This document shows positions 14,214 through 21,739 of a stretch of DNA of 64,000 nt, piece by piece. The first letter of the stretch is position 1. Every line of letters starts with the position of its first letter. This DNA is from Siphlonurus alternatus (taxonomy: Eukaryota; Arthropoda; Insecta; Ephemeroptera; Siphlonuridae), in assembly GCA_949825025.1 (NCBI GenBank), contig OX463788.1, positions 186,001 to 250,000 of the forward strand. Reading direction: 5' to 3'. The translations under genes and the position numbers were made by a program. Below the pieces are notes generated by a model. That model was not told the origin of the DNA and searched no databases. It saw only the letters and a list, made by a program, of their open reading frames with translations.

Positions 14214-14743
14214 CCACTAAAATCAAGTTGTCAACCACTTATTTTCAGTAGTTAACAACTAACTTTGAGTGGTAGGGCACCCAGTGGTAACCACTGTCTT
14301 AGTTGTCAACTACTTATTTTCAGTTGTTGACAACTAACTTTGAGTGGTAGGGTGCTCAGTGGTAACCACTGGCTTAGTTGTCAACCACTTATTTTCAGTT
14401 GTTGACAACTAACTTTGAGTGGTCGGGCGCCCAGTGGTAACCACTGGCTTAGTTGTCAACTACTTATTTTCAGTTGTTGACAACTAACTTTGAGTGTTAG
14501 GGCGCCCAGTGGTAACCACTGGCTTAGTTGTCAACCACTTATTTTCAGTTGTTGACAGCTAACTTTGAGTGGTAGGGCACCCAGTGGTAACCACTGGCTT
14601 AGTTGTCAACCACTTATTTTCAGTTGTTGACAGCTAACTTTGAGTGGTAGGGCAGTCAGTGGTAACCACTGACTTAGTTGTCAACTACTTATTTTCAGTT
14701 GTTGACAACTAACTTTGAGTAGTAGGGCGCCCGGCCAGTGGTA
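14214..14743 (+). repeat. 75-bp hairpin tandem array in E1 (left part)
   Basis: AGTTGTCAAC recurs at 14226, 14301, 14376, 14451, 14526, 14601 and 14676, an exact 75-bp period with seven units, the last cut by Q. Each unit holds the palindrome GTGGTAACCAC and the pair AGTTGTCAAC ... GTTGACAACT separated by TACTTATTTTCA, so every unit can form two hairpins. TTGAGTGGTAGGGCGCCC links them. The array is subterminal in the transposon, and inverted copies occur near the other side of the element (18040-18165). Confidence 0.93.
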
Positions 14744-14754
14744 CCCTGCTGAAA

Positions 14755-15285
14755 TTTCTTGAACAAGATCTTGTACAAGTCTTGAACAAGTTTTGACCAA
14801 GATCTTGAGCAATAATCTTGCCAAGATCTTGGCAAGATCTTGGCAAGATCTTGCGCAAGATCTTGGCAAGATCTTGGCAAGATCTTGTGCAAGATCTTGG
14901 CAAGATATTTTCTTGTGGAAGATCTTGACAAGATCTTGGTAAGATTATTGCTCAAGATCTTGGTCAAAACTCAAAACTTGTCCAAGACTTGCACAAGATC
15001 TTGGTCAAAACTTCTTCAAGACTTGCGCAAATTTTGCCCAAGATCTTGAGCCCAAATAATCTTACCAAGATCTTACCAAGATCTTGGCAAGATCTTGCGC
15101 AAGATCTTGGTAAGATCTTGGCAAGATCTTGTGCAAGATCTTGGCAAGATATTTTCTTGTGCAAGATCTTGGTAACATTATTGGGGTTCAAGATCTTTCA
15201 CAAGACTTGCAACTGATTTGTACTTGAAAAAATTTGTGGAAGTAAATGCAAGATCTTGACAAGATTTTCAAGATTTGGTTGCAAG
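14755..15285. repeat. CAAGATCTTG palindrome array in Q
   Basis: About two dozen copies of AGATCTT, mostly within the perfect 10-bp palindrome CAAGATCTTG and spaced by GC, CG, TG or GT dinucleotides at roughly 11-bp steps. A longer unit containing AAGATATTTTCTTGTG repeats after about 242 bp (14900 and 15143). The array is open in several frames on both strands as a repeated KILARSCQDL-like peptide. This is an effect of the repeat and not evidence of a protein. The stretch should fold into extended cruciforms and be hard to clone or assemble. Confidence 0.9.
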
Positions 15286-15584
15286 ATGTGGTACCTAGTA
15301 GTCGTCACAGTCGTCACATACATTTATCCATCATCTGAAAAAAAATAAAGAGTTTAATTAGTTTTTTTCTGGTATGCATAGTACATAATAGTTTTCGTTA
15401 TAAGTTCGGCAGTTGTCTTGCTGGTTTCCTTTCTGTGGATATTCATCATCCTGCTTCATCTCTCCGCTCAGCGCACAATGAATCCTCTCACTCTATCCAT
15501 GCACGTACGCAACGGCTAGGCCTGCGGAACCTGGGGATCAAAGACATATTTAAAGGATATTCGATAAAATTAGACATGCAAGAT
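15286..15584. other. Unique interior of Q, no gene recognised
   Basis: Non-repetitive stretch, somewhat richer in GC around 15420-15540 (CTCTCCGCTCAGCGCACAA, GGCTAGGCCTGCGGAACC). An 83-codon frame from 15435 runs out of it into the 36-bp duplication. Its second half is repeat translation and no family is recognised, so I do not call a gene. Confidence 0.5.
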
Positions 15585-15692
15585 CTTGCTCAAGACAATT
15601 GCAAAAGGTATTGTGCAAATCTTGCTCAAGACAATTGCAAAAGGTATTGTGCAAATCTTGCCCAAGATCTTGCTCAAGAATTTTGAGCAGGG
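15585..15692 (+). repeat. 36-bp tandem duplication and an extra internal Q terminus
   Basis: CTTGCTCAAGACAATTGC plus 18 more bases occurs twice in tandem (15585-15656). It is followed by CTTGCCCAAGATCTTGCTC and then TTTTGAGCAGGG at 15681-15692, which is the same as the right terminus of Q in direct orientation. The next bases are ATGC, not TA, so this is not a simple complete inner insertion. Confidence 0.8.
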
Positions 15693-16299
15693 ATGCATTA
15701 TATACAGTATATATTTAAATGCATGATTAACAATTTTTGTACTGTAAAACAAATTTAAACACTTCACTACTGTACAACGATGTTAATTTAATACATATAC
15801 AACCACAATTTATTGCATTAACTTAAATGCATGCATATTATATAATATGCATACACAGTATGCATACATTGCAGTACTAGTATACATACCTTTATCAACT
15901 TTATACAAACCAAATACTGCTATGCCATTGATTTATGCGCACAACAGCCAACTTTTGTCGATCTGGTATGGTTGTCGAATCCTTGATCAGAATCCATCAC
16001 ATCCCGGCCATGTTTGCAAGCCGCTCAGCAAGCAGGAAGCAGGTCAAGCCATCGAAATGTCATTAAAAAAACAGACAATTTTGTGTGAGCTTAACAATAT
16101 ATTAAACAAAAACAACTATACATAAGTTAAAGCTTACCTGGAACTGTGTAATAACTACTAATTAGCACAAAAACACACAAAATCTTAATGTTTCTTCACC
16201 AGCTTCAATTTTCACCAACCATCCATCTTAAGTGTTATAAAAAAACGGTCATGCGCATTGCATTTGTTTCACATCGTCCACTTGCGCAGTCCACTTGCG
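15693..16299. other. AT-rich unique interior of Q, no gene recognised
   Basis: Includes a TGCATGCATATTATATAATATGC-like palindromic stretch near 15828-15850 and a GC-richer segment near 15950-16050. A 92-codon frame from 15847 has no recognisable family or codon signal. The GCGCA-rich bases at 16250-16310 lead into the 142-bp array. Confidence 0.5.
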
Positions 16300-17410
16300 C
16301 AATGAAAACGCGCGCAAGATTTCTTCTTGCTCAAGTCTATTACTTGCAATGCTCAAGATAAAAAATCTTGGGTAAGAAAAAACTTTTTGAACAAGATTGT
16401 CATTTTAAACATGATGGTAACTTGTCCAAGAAATAATATTGAGATAAATATGAAAACATGTTTAAGATTTTTTCTTGCTCAAGATTAAATCTTGCGTAAG
16501 AAACGATTTCTTGAACAAGATTGTCATTTTAATCAAGATGATAACTTCTCTAAGAAATAATACTTAGAAAAATATGAAAAATTGTGTAAGATTTTTTCTT
16601 GCTCAAGTCTATTACTTGCTCAAGATGTAAATCTTGAGTACGAAATGACTTCTTGAACAAGATTGTCATTTTAAACAAGACGGTAACTTGCCCAAGAAAT
16701 AGTCTTGAGGTAAATATGAAAAAGTTTGTAAGATTTCTTTCTTGCTCAAGTCTATTACTTGCCCAAGATATGAAACTTGACTATGAAATGACTTCTTGAA
16801 CAAGATTGTCGTTTTAAACAAGACGGTAACTTCTACAAGAAATAATCTTGAGAAAAATATGAAAACTTGTCCAAGATTTTTACTTGCTCAAGTCTATTAC
16901 TTGCTCAAGATATAAATATTGCGTAAGAAATTACTTCTTGAACAAGATTGTCATTTTAAGCAAGATGATAACTTGTCCAAGAAATAATCTTGAGAAAAAT
17001 ATGAAAAATTGTGTAAGATTTTTTCTTGCTCAAGTCTATTACTTGCTCAAGATATAAATCTTGAGTACGAAATGACATCTTGAACAAGATTGTCATTTTA
17101 AACAAAACGGTAACTTCTCCAAGAAATAATCTTGAGAAAAATATGATAACTTGTTTAAGATTTTTTTCTTGAGCAAGTTAATTACTTGCCAAGATGTTGT
17201 TCTTGCGTAAAAAATGACTTCTTGAACAAGATTACCATCGTGCGCAAGACGGTAACTAGCTCAAGAAATAATCTTGAGATAAATTCGAAAACACGAGCAA
17301 GATTTTCTATCTTGCAAAGAATATTTTCTTGCGCAAGTGAGTTTCTTGTTAAGATTGTGATCTTGCGTAAGAAATGACGTCTTGAATAAGATTATTATCT
17401 TGCTCAAGAT
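16300..17410 (+). repeat. 142-bp tandem array in Q
   Basis: The core GAACAAGATTGTCATTTTAA recurs at 16389, 16513, 16655, 16798, 16940, 17082 and 17224. This gives one 124-bp step and then five steps of 142-143 bp, with a diverged further copy near 17393. Units share TTTCTTGCTCAAGTCTATTA and CCAAGAAATAATCTTGAG. Each is dense in CTTGCTCAAG/CAAGATTG half-palindromes, so it probably derives from the same CTTG/CAAG vocabulary as the left-hand array. Confidence 0.9.
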
Positions 17411-17612
17411 CTTGTTGAACCAAAAATATCTTATTTTGTAATTTTTTTCACATTTTTGGCTAAAATATTGTTTTTAGAAGGATAATATCCAATAATAATA
17501 TTACAGACCAGCACTCAACCCTGTTGCGCCTCTTTCTTGGTCTTCTCGTGTTTACTTGGCAAGATCTTGTCAAGATCTTGCAAAGATATGCTCAAGATTT
17601 TTGAGCAGGGTA

Positions 17613-18165
17613 ACCACTGGCTTAGTTGTCAACTACTTATTTTCATTTGTTGACAACTAACTTTGAGTGGCAGGGTGCCCAGTGGTAACCACCATGCAGC
17701 TTAGTTGTCAACCACTTATTTTCAGTTGTTGACAGCTATAAACTTTGAGTGGTAGGGCGCTCAGTGGTAATCACTGGCTCAGTTGTTTACTACTTACTTA
17801 ACAGTTATAAAAAAATTATAAATTTCTACTACTTGAATTAATTAAGTTAAATTTAAATGTTATTTGAAGTCTTTATAATTAAGACAAGATGTAATAGCAC
17901 AGTAAAATTGATTATTATCAATTATATTTAATTTATTATATGTATAATTAATTGTTATATATATAGTATCATTTTTCTCTTTAATATTTAATATAATTAT
18001 ATATGTCATGCATATATTTTTATATAACCACTGACAGTATTATTAAGTGGTTGACAACTAAGCCAGTGGTTACCACTAAGCGCTCTACCACTCAAAGTTA
18101 GCTGTTAACTACTAAAAATAAGTAGTTGACAACTAAGCCAGTGGTTACCAATGGTCACGCGTGTG
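17613..18165. repeat. E1 middle: 75-bp units, AT-rich spacer, inverted 75-bp units
   Basis: After Q the 75-bp units resume (AGTTGTCAAC near 17622 and 17705) to about 17790. An AT-rich spacer (17800-18030) holds no recognisable feature. Inverted units follow at 18040-18165 (AGTGGTTGACAACTAAGCCA, GGTTACCACTAAGCGC, AAAATAAGTAGTTGACAACT). E2 has the same order at 20030-20540. Confidence 0.85.
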
Positions 18166-18196
18166 CGCATGTGCGGTGGTTGGAAGTCGGAAAAAC

Positions 18197-18442
18197 ATGG
18201 CGTCGCCACGAGGAGTAGAACCTGTAGAACTTCTGAATAATTCGTATTATCAAGCAGTTTTATATCAGATAAGTACCTTTTTAGTACATAAAACGTAATG
18301 TGAAATCATGTTCCGTAAAGTTCTCGTTGCTTTGTGTCGTATTTTTGTTCTAGGTGGCCTTAAACAGAGTGTTTATCGGCTCCTAGGACATGATGCACAA
18401 AAAAAAATATATATCGCCGCTGATGCCAAAGTTTCGTGGTAA
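18197..18442 (+). CDS. Two-exon 54-codon frame in E1 (captured or relic gene 5' end), function unknown
   Basis: ATG at 18197 lies in a good start context (AAAACATGG) behind a CpG-rich leader (CACGCGTGTGCGCATGTGCGG). Exon 1 runs 18197-18272, then an 81-bp AT-rich intron begins GTACCT and ends TTTTTGTTCTAG (18273-18353). Exon 2 is 18354-18442. The spliced frame is 54 codons plus TAA, beginning MASPRGVEPVELL and ending AKVSW. Translation without splicing would stop after 34 codons. E2 holds the same frame with the same splice sites, four base changes in exon 2 and a TAG stop. A second donor is possible at the end (TCGTG/GTAATT, GTAGTT in E2), so the real transcript may have continued. I do not recognise the protein. 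It could be a Pack-type captured host gene start or the first exons of the element's own lost gene. Splicing is inferred, not shown. Confidence 0.5.
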
Positions 18443-18890
18443 TTATAAACTACAAAAAAATATCCATATTTTATTTAAGAATGCAATGTATGTTTTAAGT
18501 AGATGAAAAAGCTACAGTAATATATCTTATTAACTATACGTTTTTTTAAATGTTTAATATATTATAATTCATGCTGCAGAATATTAAAAAAATAAATACG
18601 ATAATTTCTAAGTACGTGTTAATTAATAATTATTTCATTTATATATTGCCTAAGATATGACTTCAATCCGTCCGTATATCTGTATTTTTAATTTGTATAA
18701 ACGTTTTTTACCTTGAATTATATAATGTATAGTAATATACTCTATATATATATATATGCATATGTAAAATATTTCAATATTAATTCAAGGTAAAAATTTT
18801 TATTATGTAATTATATAACTTAATTATTATGTTTTAGCTATAATTTCTACCAACTATAGCTTAATTAATTAGGAGTCAATTAATTTAAGT
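18443..18890. other. AT-rich segment of E1 downstream of the small gene
   Basis: No gene seen. ACCTTGAATTA at about 18711 and TAATTCAAGGTAAAA at 18781 form an inverted pair around a TATATA run. E2 retains the pair at 21092 and 21155. It could be a third-exon remnant, intron or plain filler. Confidence 0.5.
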
Positions 18891-18929
18891 GACAACTGCA
18901 TCGTGATGGGGGCGGTCGGCGCGTGGTGA

Positions 18930-19262
18930 CATCTACAAACGACTGCTGGACCAATTGTGACCGCAACCGGGCCATTGGCGACTACTGGCGAAAATTAAAA
19001 AATTCGTGACAACTAGGATGCGGCGTGACCACTTCCTGGCGACAACTAGGCCGTGACTACTGGGAGACCACTATAGGCCGTGACAACTGGGTGACCACTA
19101 GACCGTGACCACTGGGTGACCACTAGGCCGTGACCACTGGGTGACCACTAGACAACAACCACTGGGTGACCACTAGACAACAACCACTGGGTGACCACTA
19201 GACAACAACCACTGGGTGACCACTAGACAACAACCACTGGGTGACCACTAGACAACAACCAC
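18930..19262 (+). repeat. 25-bp minisatellite at right end of E1
   Basis: ACCACTGGGTGACCACTAG with a variable tail (ACAACA or GCCGTG) repeats every 25 bp. At least five clean ACAACA-type units lie at 19140-19262, preceded by GCCGTG-type and more diverged units back to about 19000. GTGACCAC/GTGGTCAC-like palindromy matches the TIR vocabulary. A frame that is open in E2 here (GTG start at 21296) is interrupted in E1 by TGA after AAAAATTCG, so it is not treated as a gene. Confidence 0.85.
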
Positions 19263-19344
19263 TAATCAAGTGGTTAACAACTGGCGAAAATTCAACTGGA
19301 GAGTGGTCAACCACATGACCACTGGACTTATTTTTCGAGAAGGG

Positions 19345-19487
19345 AAGGAACAACTTTGTCTTGGAGGTGGAAATTTATTAAAAAAAATCAACGATCATCG
19401 GTATAAAAAAATTTCTAGTGAACGAAGTAAACGTCGTGCCAGTTACTGACACATCACAGATTATAGGTATCAACACCCTTTAAATGA
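19345..19487 (+). repeat. 143-bp satellite fragment between E1 and E2
   Basis: Part of one monomer, from AAGGAACAACTTTGTCTTGG to TATCAACACCCTTTAAATGA. The uninterrupted counterpart is at about 23000-23145, with the same AACAACTT and TATCAACACCC variants. This shows that E1 and E2 landed independently in neighbouring positions. Confidence 0.95.
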
Positions 19488-19539
19488 CCCTTCTCGAAAA
19501 ATAAGTCCAGTGGTCAAGTGGTTAACCACCTAAATTAAG

Positions 19540-20175
19540 TTGTCAACCACTAAAATCAAGTTGTCAACCACTTATTTTCAGTAGTTAACAACTAACTTTG
19601 AGTGGTAGGGCGCCCAGTGGTAACCACTGGCTTAGTTGTCAACTACTTATTTTCAGTTGTTGACAACTAACTTTGAGTGGTAGGGTGCTCAGTGGTAACC
19701 ACTGGCTTAGTTGTCAACCACTTATTTTCAGTTGTTGACAACTAACTTTGAGTGGTCGGGCGCCCAGTGGTAACCACTGGCTTAGTTGTCAACTACTTAT
19801 TTTCAGTTGTTGACAACTAACTTTGAGTGGTAGGGCGCCCAGTGGTAACCACTGGCTTAGTTGTCAACCACTTATTTTCAGTTGTTGACAGCTAACTTTG
19901 AGTGGTAGGGCACCCAGTGGTAACCACTGACTTAGTTGTCAACTACTTATTTTCAGTTGTTGACAACTAACTTTGAGTGGTAGGGCGCCCGGCCAGTGGT
20001 AACCACTGGCTTAGTTGTCAACTACTTATTTTCAGTTGTTGACAACTAACTTTGAGTGGTAGGGTGCCCAGTGGTAACCACCATGCAGCTTAGTTGTCAA
20101 CCACTTATTTTCAGTTGTTGACAGCTATAAACTTTGAGTGGTAGGGCGCTCAGTGGTAACCACTGGCTCAGTTGT
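19540..20175 (+). repeat. 75-bp hairpin tandem array in E2
   Basis: AGTTGTCAAC recurs near 19558, 19633, 19708, 19783, 19858, 19933 and 20011, then about 20091, mostly at 75-bp steps. Step changes come from a GGCC insertion (GCCCGGCCAGTGG) and a CCATGCAG insertion. Both variants are shared with E1, so the array expanded before the two copies separated. Confidence 0.9.
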
Positions 20176-20583
20176 CAACTACTTACTTTACAGTTATAAA
20201 AAAAATTATAAATTTCTACTACTTGAATTAATTAAGTTAAATTTAAATGTTATTTGAAGTTATAATTAAGACAAGATGCAATAGGACAGTAAAATTGATT
20301 ATTATCAATTATATTTAATTTATTATATGTATATATTAATTAATTGTTATATATATTGTATCATTTCTATTTTATATTTAATATAATTATATGTCATATA
20401 TTATTATATAACCACTGACAGTATTAAGTGGTTGACAACTAAGCCAGCCTGATGGTTACCACTAAGCGCCCTACCACTCAAAGTTAGCTGTTAACTACTA
20501 AAAATAAGTAGTTGACAACTTAGCCAGTGGTTACCAATGGTCACGCGTGTGCGTGACCATTGGTGGTTGGAAGTCGGAAAAAC

Positions 20584-20829
20584 ATGGCGTCGCCACGAGG
20601 AGTAGAACCTGTAGAACTTCTGAATAATTCGTATTATCAAGCAGTTTTATATCAGATAAGTACCTTTTTAGTACATAAAACGTAATGTGAAATCATGTTC
20701 CGTAAAGTTCTCGTTCCTTTGTGTCATATTTTTGTTCTAGGTGGCCTTAAACAGAGTGTTTATCGGCTCCTAGGACATGATGCACAAAAAAAAATATATA
20801 TAGCCACCGATGCCAAAGTTTCGTGGTAG
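20584..20829 (+). CDS. Two-exon 54-codon frame in E2, same as in E1
   Basis: Exon 1 is 20584-20659, the 81-bp intron 20660-20740, exon 2 20741-20829. Exon 1 matches the E1 copy throughout. In exon 2, ATCGCCGCT becomes ATAGCCACC (one Ala to Thr change) and the stop TAA becomes TAG, with no frameshift. The intron also differs by substitutions (for example TTGC/TTCC and GTCGT/GTCAT) while GT and AG ends are kept. The leader differs: GTGTGCGTGACCATTGGTGG here against GTGTGCGCATGTGCGGTGG in E1. Two copies are too few to prove selection, but an intact frame with conserved splice signals is notable in an otherwise repeat-built element. The family is unrecognised. Confidence 0.5.
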
Positions 20830-21285
20830 TTATATACTACAAAAAAATATCCATATTTTATTAAAGAACGCAATGTATGTTTTAAATAGATGAAAAAGCT
20901 ACAGTAATATCTTATTAACTATACGTTTTTTTAAATGTTTAATATTATAATTCATGCTGCAGAATAATAAAAATAAATACGATAATTTCTAAGTACGTGT
21001 TAATTAATAAATTTTTCATTTATATATTGCCTAAGATATGACTTCAATCCGTCCGTATATCTGTATTTTTAAATTGTATAAACGTTTTTTACCTTGAATT
21101 ATATAATGTATAGTAAAAATATACTATAATAGATATGTAAAATATTTCAATATTAATTCAAGGTAAAAATGTTTATTATGTAATTATATAACTTAATTAT
21201 TATGTTTTAGCTATAATTTCTACCATCTATAGCTTAATTAATTAGGAGTCAATTAATTTAAGTGACAACTGCATCGTGATGGGGG
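20830..21285. other. AT-rich segment of E2, nothing recognised
   Basis: Collinear with 18443-18925 of E1, with small indels in TA runs. No coding signal is seen. Confidence 0.5.
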
Positions 21286-21404
21286 CGGTCGGCGCGTGGT
21301 GACATCTACAAACGACTGCTGGACCAATTGTGACCGCAACCGGGCCATTGGCGACTACTGGCGAAAATTAAAAAATTCGTGTCAACTAGGATGCGGCGTG
21401 ACCA

Positions 21405-21660
21405 CTTCCTGGCGACAACTAGGCCGTGACAACTGGGTGACTACTGGGAGACCACTACAGGCCGTGACTACTGGGAGACCACTAGGCCATGACCACTGGG
21501 TGACCACTAGACCGTGACCACTGGGTGACCACTAGGCCGTGACCACTGGGTGACCACTAGACAACAACCACTGGGTGACCACTGGGTGACCACTAGACAA
21601 CAACCACTGGGTGACCACTAGACAACAACCACTGGGTGACCACTAGACAACAACCACTAA
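21405..21660 (+). repeat. 25-bp minisatellite at right end of E2
   Basis: ACCACTGGGTGACCACTAG units as in E1, with a different order and number of GCCGTG, ACCGTG and ACAACA tails and an extra half unit (GTGACCACTGGGTGACCACT). This shows copy-number change since the E1/E2 split. Confidence 0.85.
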
Positions 21661-21739
21661 TCAAGTGGTTAACAACTGGCGAAAATTCAACTGGAGAGTG
21701 GTCAACCACATGACCACTGGACTTATTTTTCGAGAAGGG

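Larger units (their letters stand above)
14744..17610. mobile_element. TA-flanked element Q (2.87 kb) inserted in E1
   Basis: The ends are CCCTGCTGAAATTTCTTG and its approximate mirror AAGATTTTTGAGCAGGG. TA is duplicated at 14742-14743 and 17611-17612. The homologous place in E2 (GGCCAGTGGTAACCACTGG, TA at 20000-20001) is uninterrupted, so the boundaries are firm. A TA duplication with short TIRs fits a Tc1/mariner-like non-autonomous element, but no DDE/DDD transposase frame is visible. The interior is an AAGATCTTG palindrome array, a unique stretch, a 36-bp duplication, an internal copy of the right terminus at 15681-15692, another unique stretch, and a 142-bp tandem array. Confidence 0.9.
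9673..19344. mobile_element. TIR element E1, non-autonomous, carrying two nested insertions (P and Q)
   Basis: The left end CCCTTCTCGAAAAATAAG is matched by its reverse complement at the right end (CTTATTTTTCGAGAAGGG). The subterminal sequence also mirrors: AGTGGTCAAGTGGTTAACCAC on the left, a GTGGTCAACCACATGACCACT-like stretch on the right. Without P, Q and their duplications the element is about 2.32 kb, close to E2 (2252 bp), with which it is collinear. Inside are 75-bp hairpin repeats, AT-rich DNA, inverted 75-bp units, a 54-codon two-exon frame and a 25-bp minisatellite. Flanks GGGATAAA and AAGGAACAAC, compared with the uninterrupted monomer near 23000, give a 2-bp AA duplication. I see no transposase and do not assign a superfamily. 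Confidence 0.9.
19488..21739. mobile_element. TIR element E2 (2252 bp), intact relative of E1
   Basis: Starts CCCTTCTCGAAAAATAAGTC and ends with the reverse complement (GACTTATTTTTCGAGAAGGG-like). It is collinear with E1 and in the same orientation but lacks P and Q, and it preserves their target sites at 19543-19546 and 20000-20001. In order it holds 75-bp hairpin units (19540-20175), AT-rich DNA, inverted 75-bp units (20420-20540), the 54-codon spliceable frame, AT-rich DNA and the 25-bp minisatellite. Flanks TTTAAATGA and AATCCG imply a duplication of only 1-2 bp (A or GA). No transposase is seen. Confidence 0.92.

Noticed and set aside
14020..14220. 66-codon basic frame at the right end of P
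   Set aside because: Lies in the purine-rich TIR; composition (RRG/GGR runs) reflects GGGAGG-type bases, and no homology is recognised.
14681..15216. Overlapping frames rich in KILARSCQDL on both strands
   Set aside because: Product of the near-palindromic CAAGATCTTG array, which is open in several frames at once.
14744..15692. Complete independent 949-bp element with CCCTGCT ends
   Set aside because: The ends match, but the right flank is AT rather than the TA duplicated around Q, so a simple insertion is not supported; kept only as a finding about an extra terminus.
15847..16125. 92-codon frame in Q
   Set aside because: Unique sequence but no recognisable domain, start context or conservation test available; length is within chance for this region.
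21296..21517. 73-codon frame in E2 reading through the 25-bp minisatellite
   Set aside because: Needs a GTG start, is stopped in E1 by a TGA, and half of it is repeat translation.
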